DNA from: Microstegium vimineum
Taxonomy: Eukaryota > Streptophyta > Magnoliopsida > Poales > Poaceae
NCBI GenBank assembly: GCA_022036555.1
Contig: CM039131.1
Location: forward strand, 34,932,138-34,996,137
DNA: 64,000 nucleotides
Reading direction: 5' to 3'
The position numbers and the translations under genes were made by a program. Below are positions 58,801 through 64,000 of this stretch, in pieces. Under the pieces are notes generated by a model that did no database searches, was not told where the DNA came from, and saw only the letters and a list, made by a program, of their open reading frames with translations. Each line of letters begins with the position of its first letter. Position 1 is the first letter of the stretch.

Positions 58801-59683
58801 TGTGAAAGTGCATCTAGCCCTTTAGTGGGTTTTGGTGAATTGAGTGACACCACAATTAAAGGTCTAACATGTTTGCTAAGTGTATCAAAGGTTTAACAAC
58901 AAAAGCAAACTTGATGGTATTCCACATAGTGTTGAAATGAAGGCCAAATTGTATATTGTTGTATTAGAAGATCATGGAAATAATCTAGTTCAAGCAAAAG
59001 ACAACAATGCAAATGGAATCAATGAAATGGTTTCTATGTTGTGGGATATCATAGTATCATGTGAAAGCAAGCATACTTGACAAATGACAAATGAGATATG
59101 AGTTGATAGTTTTGCATTGGTCTCTACAATGGGTTACTTTACATGAACAAGAAGTGTTGAGTGTCAAGCCAAAATGAAGAGGATATAAGGAATAGTGAAT
59201 TGGCTTAACCATATTGATATTGATCCATATGTGTCCTGTGTGAGTCAAACTGAAGCTTGATTGATCTCAACATTTATATCTAGAAGATATTCAAGTAAGG
59301 ATCACAATAGTGAAGAAATGGCTATTCAATGGATACTTGATATGATGTGACTTGAGTATGGATTGATAAGGTAAAGATAGCAAGGAAAGATCTTTGAGGT
59401 ACTAAGCGGAGGTGAAGGATAAGCAAAGGCTTTGACCAAGGTACCATGGCTAAGGTGAAGAAGAGATTACTTGCATTGAGTTGAGGTACTAATCAAGCTA
59501 TGAGAAGTCATCTTGTGTTGAGGATCAAATCATTAGTAGAAGTGACTTGAAGCCATGAGTTGAACTAACATGTATGGAAATGGTTCAAGTCACATGCTCA
59601 AGGTATATTTGCTCAAGAGAAGAGACAAAGTTGATTACAACCCCTATGAAGCAATATTGAGAAGAAATGACATATGAAGACAT
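58801..59683 (+). mobile_element. LTR-like fragment, possibly Copia
   Basis: It starts TGTGAAAGTGCATCTAGCCC, a word I associate with LTR ends of large grass Copia elements. It continues as AT-rich non-coding DNA until cut by the next element at 59684. No internal domain or second LTR is present in the window. The superfamily is tentative. Confidence 0.45.
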
Positions 59684-60761
59684 TGTTGACACCGCTTTTC
59701 GGCACGTGTCAAATGAATTAAGACTTGTGGTTGTTTTCTATCGACATCGGAAAGTTATCAGTTGAATTTGCCGATAAGGGAGAATGCTGCAAGATAAGTT
59801 TGTTGCCGATGAAAGCTGAATAGTTGTTGCCGATGGAGGCTGGATGATTCTTGCCGACAAGGGTTAATTGGTGAAGTCAAGTCGCCTGAGCTGTAAAGCA
59901 GATAATGCCGATTGCTGATGAGGAGATGTTGCCGATGCCGATGGAAGGTTGCCAGTACAAGGTTGCCGATCGGAAAGTATTACCGATGCCGATGGGCAGG
60001 GAGTGCCGATTGGCATAGGGTGACTTAGTGGTTGACGTCAGTGAAGGATTGCCGGTGTTGAAAGAAGGAAGATGCGGATTGAAGGAGTTTGCCGATGGAA
60101 ATTTTTCATCGAAGCAAAGACATGAGGAAACTGGTGATTTCATACCAGTATTATTATAGTAGTTTGAGTCTGACTCTTGCATGAGTCGTTTGTTTTCCTT
60201 TAAAATAGGCGTGTTTGTTTAGGAAAGTAATATTGTTATTTTAGATCCGACTCCCGCGCGGGTCAAGTTTCCTTAAAGTTAGGAGTTTGTTTTAGGAAAG
60301 ATACGAGTCGTGTCTTTGTACAACTCTCCATGCGGGAATATAAATATGTGCCCAAGGGCTGCGTGTAAATCAATCCAATATCAATCAAATCAATTTACTC
60401 TTATTCTACTTTTATCGCAATTTACCCTTTATTGCATTAGTCTTAGATTATCTACGAGTTCTTCAAGCTTCGACGGGCTGCATCATCTTGATCTCCGTCA
60501 AATACTTGCAAGTTCCGCGTGGGAGTACCTCTGAGCTTTGACATCCGGGCGCATCGTTGTTGTCTTGTTCAGCTCTGCTCTAGTTATCCTGATCAAGTTC
60601 CAATCTCGGCATCCGGACGTATCGCCGTTGTCTTGATTGAATCTTGTTCTAGTTATCGTCCTTATCGATTAACTGGTCAAATCGACTGGCACGCCTCCGG
60701 ATATCGAATTTTGGGTAAAAGCCCGAGGTGTTCGCAGATCCTGACGCTTTTTGTGTCAACA
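59684..60761 (+). repeat. 5' LTR of the third Gypsy element
   Basis: 1078 bases with 8-base inverted ends, TGTTGACA and TGTCAACA. TATAAATA at 60339-60346 predicts a start near 60375. The part at 59768-60095 is crowded with TGCCGAT words (at least ten). Confidence 0.85.
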
Positions 60762-60785
60762 CCTCTTTTGGCACGCCCAGTGGGA
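60762..60785 (+). other. Primer-binding site of the third Gypsy element
   Basis: TTTTGGCACGCCCAGTGGGA lies a few bases inside the LTR end, at the standard position. The cognate tRNA is not assigned. Confidence 0.65.
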
Positions 60786-60812
60786 CACGATTAATCAAAT
60801 TATACATCTATC

Positions 60813-63800
60813 ATGGGTGATAACTCCGACGTTAACCAGAGGAATGTCATTGAAGTCTCCGAGGCCGATCTAAAAGATGATCAGAAGCTGGCCATGGAGC
60901 GGGCTATGGAGGAGTACAAGCAATTGTATCTGAAATCCTTCAGCCTAAGCAGGAGCGGCGAAGCAATCCAGAAGCAAGATCCGCCGTTGCCACGGCAGGT
61001 CACGTATGACGCCAATCCTGGTAAGTTACAAGAGATGGTTAATTCTGCTCTAAGTCAAGCATTAATTAGCCACTCCAGCGTGCTGTCCAATACTGTGTAC
61101 AATGTTGTCATGCAATCATTCAAAGAAGGACATGCGCCTCAATATGTTGGTCCAGCGTATCATCAACCTGGATCGGCATCTACAAGCCCATCGGCAGCCC
61201 CAATGGCGTCTTCCACTCCTGTGGAGCTGTCTGCCGATGTGGCTACACCGCCAAGACCGAACCCTGGTAGCGTCACCAAGCTCAATACAGATCCAGTGGC
61301 GTCGGCAACTTCAGGACCTGCTATCCAAAGTCAATCAGCTCCCACTAACTGGTGGGGATACGGTATGCCTCCAAATCTATCTGTTGGTTCTAATCTGGTA
61401 TAGGGAGACAGCTCAGCTTGGAAGGGCTCCATGACATCGGCAATGCAATCACAGCTGGTGGCCCCTATGATGCATTACTCTACGCCCTCTCCAACTATAC
61501 AAGTGTCATCAGAAGATTTTCAAGTGATTCCTAAAATACCTCTGATGCCACCATCGGCAAGCTCTATGCCGATGCAACACGCTACAGCAGCTGGAAGCCA
61601 ACCTATGGTTGCAAATCCTCAAGTCGGAATGCTAGTTCCCCAAGGTAATCTGATGATTGATTGCTCCAGGATACAAGAGCAACATGCTCCAGCTAGCTAT
61701 CAGCCCTCGGCAAGTCATATGCCGATGATTTATAATCCTGGATGGGCTAACCAGCCGCCAGCTCAACAGCGTGGTGTGTCAATATATCATTATGGAGGCC
61801 CAGCTAACACTCAGAGCGGACCATCGGTACAGCCACCGATGAATACGATGACTCAACCTAATCTACCAAGTGTTCAGATGACTGGTGCTGCGCCCGTGAC
61901 TACTCCGCATCATCTTCAAGAGGCGCATCGGCCGGCTCCACCAGTCAACCACCAGTCAATGAGTTGGCAAGAGCAGGATGCATATTGGACCGATAAGATC
62001 GCCGAAGTTATGAAAGAACAATTCGGCATTAAACCCAAAGTCAATACATATTCTTATCGGACTCCGTATCCTCCGGCGTATGACTTGATTCCTCTCCCAA
62101 ATCGGTACAAAGTGCCTGATTTTACCAAGTTCTCCGGCCAAGATGACACATCAACGATGGAGCATATTAATCGCTTCATTATCCAGTGCGGAGAAGCTGC
62201 CAGCAGGGAAGAATTGAGGGTGAGATTGTTCTCTTCATCATTGTCTGGATCAGCATTCACATGGTTCATACCGCTGCCTCCAAATTCTGTAATCACATGG
62301 GCCGATCTAGAGAGGCAATTTCATAAATACTTCTTCGCTGGCATACACGAGAAGAAGCTTACCGATCTGGTCAAACTGAGGCAACGCAATGACGAATCGG
62401 TAGAAAACTTTGTTCAAAGGCTGCGGGACGTGAAGAACAAGTGCTACAGCCTGGTACTTGATGATCGGCAACTGGCAGATTTGGCCTTCCAAGGATTACT
62501 GCCGCACATCAAGGACAAATATGCATCTCAGGAATTTGAAAGCCTAAGTCATCTGGTGCAAAGGATTGCCGATCAAGATGTCAAAACCTTTGAACCCAGA
62601 AAGACTTGGAATAAAAAGGTGACCTTCGTGGGCAAGAAGACTCTGGATCCGATGACGAGCTAAGCATCGGTGCGGCTGAATGGGTGAAGGATAAGAAATT
62701 TGTGTCTTGTCCGTTCGGCCAAAAAGAAACCGAAAGGTTCACCTTTGACGTCACCAAGGCCGACAGGATATTTGACTTATTACTTCAAGAAGGGCGAATT
62801 AAGTTGGTGCCTAATCAAGTAATTCCATCGGCTGAAGAGCTCAAGAAGATCAGGTACTGTAAATGGCATAATGCGATTTCTCACAGTACCAATGACTGCA
62901 AGGTATTCAGGCAGCAATTGCAGTCAGAGATTGAATCTGGACGCATCAAATTTGAAAATTCTAAAGTCCAGAAACCGATGAAGATTGATCAGCACCCATT
63001 TCCGAATAATATGGTGGAAACCGGTGGAAGAACCAAAGTGCTGACATCGGAAGCTGCCAAGAAGAACGCATCGGTAGATCCTAACCATCAAGTAACTAAG
63101 CGCGATGAAAGAAGGTTTGCCAATGACAGAAAGGGCAAGAGAGTTGCCGATGAAGGTAGCAGTGCCAATAGGACTCCTGGTGTTATAATCACGCATAAGC
63201 AGCCAAGGCGAGACTATCGGCAATCACGTGAAGAGTGATATAGGCAAGAAGAAGAAGGGCACCAGGAATGGCTTCGGCATAAGGACCACTGGAAGTGTCC
63301 CTTCTTCGTTCACTGTTGGGAAGAAGGTATTAAGCTGCCTACTGCCGATAATTGCCCCGAGTGCAATGGATATTACACTGCCGATCGGTCAGGTAAGAAA
63401 CCTTGTTTTGATAATCGGGCATCCAGGTACGCCAAGCTACTCAGAGAGAAGAGATCGGCGCATGACCGACTAGGGGGAAAGCTTAGTGCCCATGACAGGC
63501 TTGGTAGACGTGTTGATCAAGAGGAGCTGGCCAATGCAAGAGTACCTGATGAAGAAGTATTCTCCAGGGATCCAAACATCGGAAGAAGTACCGATGCAAG
63601 CGGTGGAAAGCAGCACCAGCCTGTCTGGAAAACCAAGCTTCCTCAGTGGTGCCCCAAGGGTCTGACGAAGACTCAGAAGAGGAGGATTCAGCGCGAACGC
63701 CGCAATGACTTGTATGACAATGGAGAACCCTCAAGGGAAAAGCAGTGGAGGCCAAAGCGCAAGGACAGGGATCCATCAACAGAAATTAATATGGTCGTCA

Positions 63801-64000
63801 TGTTGCCGATGGAGTTCATGGCACCTGTCAGCGATGATGAGGAGACTGCTGAGATGGCACAATTGGTGCTGGATCTAATGACGGCCGTCTTCGAGAAGCC
63901 TGCCGATGATGAGAGGCAGCACCTGAGGGCTCTGTTCGTTAAGGGCAAAGTGGATGGACAGCCTATGACAAAGATGCTGGTGGATGGTGGGGCATCAATA
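60813..64000 (+). pseudogene. Gag and partial protease of the third Gypsy element
   Basis: It starts MGDNSDVNQRNVIEVSEADL at 60813, 52 bases after the LTR. An in-frame TAG at 61401 splits an otherwise open frame. The gag core (VPDFTKFSGQDDTSTMEHIN, AFTWFIPLPPNSVITWADLE, then FHKYFFAGIHEKKLTDLVKL) lies at 62110-62385. One base appears missing near 62650, after which the frame shifts. An in-frame TGA follows at 63236, compatible with CGA to TGA. A Cys/His cluster CKWHNAISHSTNDC is near 62860-62900, and further Cys/His pairs (CPFFVHCW, CPECNGY) are near 63295-63375. The window ends in the protease signature MLVDGGASI. The copy is not intact. Confidence 0.85.

Larger units (their letters stand above)
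59684..64000 (+). mobile_element. Third Ty3/Gypsy element, plus strand, running off the window
   Basis: A 5' LTR (59684-60761), primer-binding site, gag and the start of protease are present. The remainder lies beyond the window. The gag and DGGASI protease type suggest a Tat/Ogre relative distinct from the nested element: the LTR, primer site and gag sequence all differ. Confidence 0.85.

Overview
This is plant nuclear DNA, almost certainly from a grass and probably a panicoid one. Support comes from GC-rich intronless and GC-poor intron-rich host genes side by side, canonical GT-AG introns, a MIR156 precursor, many short inverted-repeat transposons of grass type, and nested Ty3/Gypsy LTR retrotransposons. 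The species cannot be named from sequence alone. One 100-N scaffold gap lies at 12628-12727.

Layout. (1) 1-6.9 kb: a 14-exon minus-strand gene for a short plant PDS5-type cohesin cofactor with an embedded Tudor domain and AT-hooks. (2) 7-16.9 kb: AT-rich intergenic DNA with tandem repeats, a Stowaway MITE and the gap. (3) 16.9-17.2 kb: a minus-strand MIR156 hairpin with a TATA box. (4) 18,017-41,875: a minus-strand chromovirus-type Gypsy element flanked by the duplication GTTAG. It is interrupted at 24,122-40,096 by a second minus-strand Gypsy element of the Tat type. The Tat element carries gag-pro-pol on the minus strand and a six-exon gene with its own TATA box on the opposite strand. (5) 41.9-50.7 kb: MITE-rich intergenic DNA. 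(6) 50,778-52,138: an intronless minus-strand BTB/POZ (KCTD-type T1) gene. (7) 52.6-58.8 kb: intergenic DNA with MITEs and a second copy of the PDS5 3' flank. (8) 58.8-64 kb: a Copia-like LTR fragment cut by a third, plus-strand Gypsy element that runs off the window end inside its protease.

The host genes are functionally independent: chromosome cohesion, the SPL-targeting microRNA, and a BTB protein. The rest is transposon biology. Ten reading-frame breaks in five coding units can each be explained by one missing base, mostly in a short homopolymer, with no compensating insertions. This points to a sequence-accuracy problem at least as much as to gene decay. The chromovirus pol shows only in-frame stops, many consistent with C-to-T change.

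The most interesting structure is the antisense, intron-containing transcription unit inside the Tat element, with its flanking repeat arrays.
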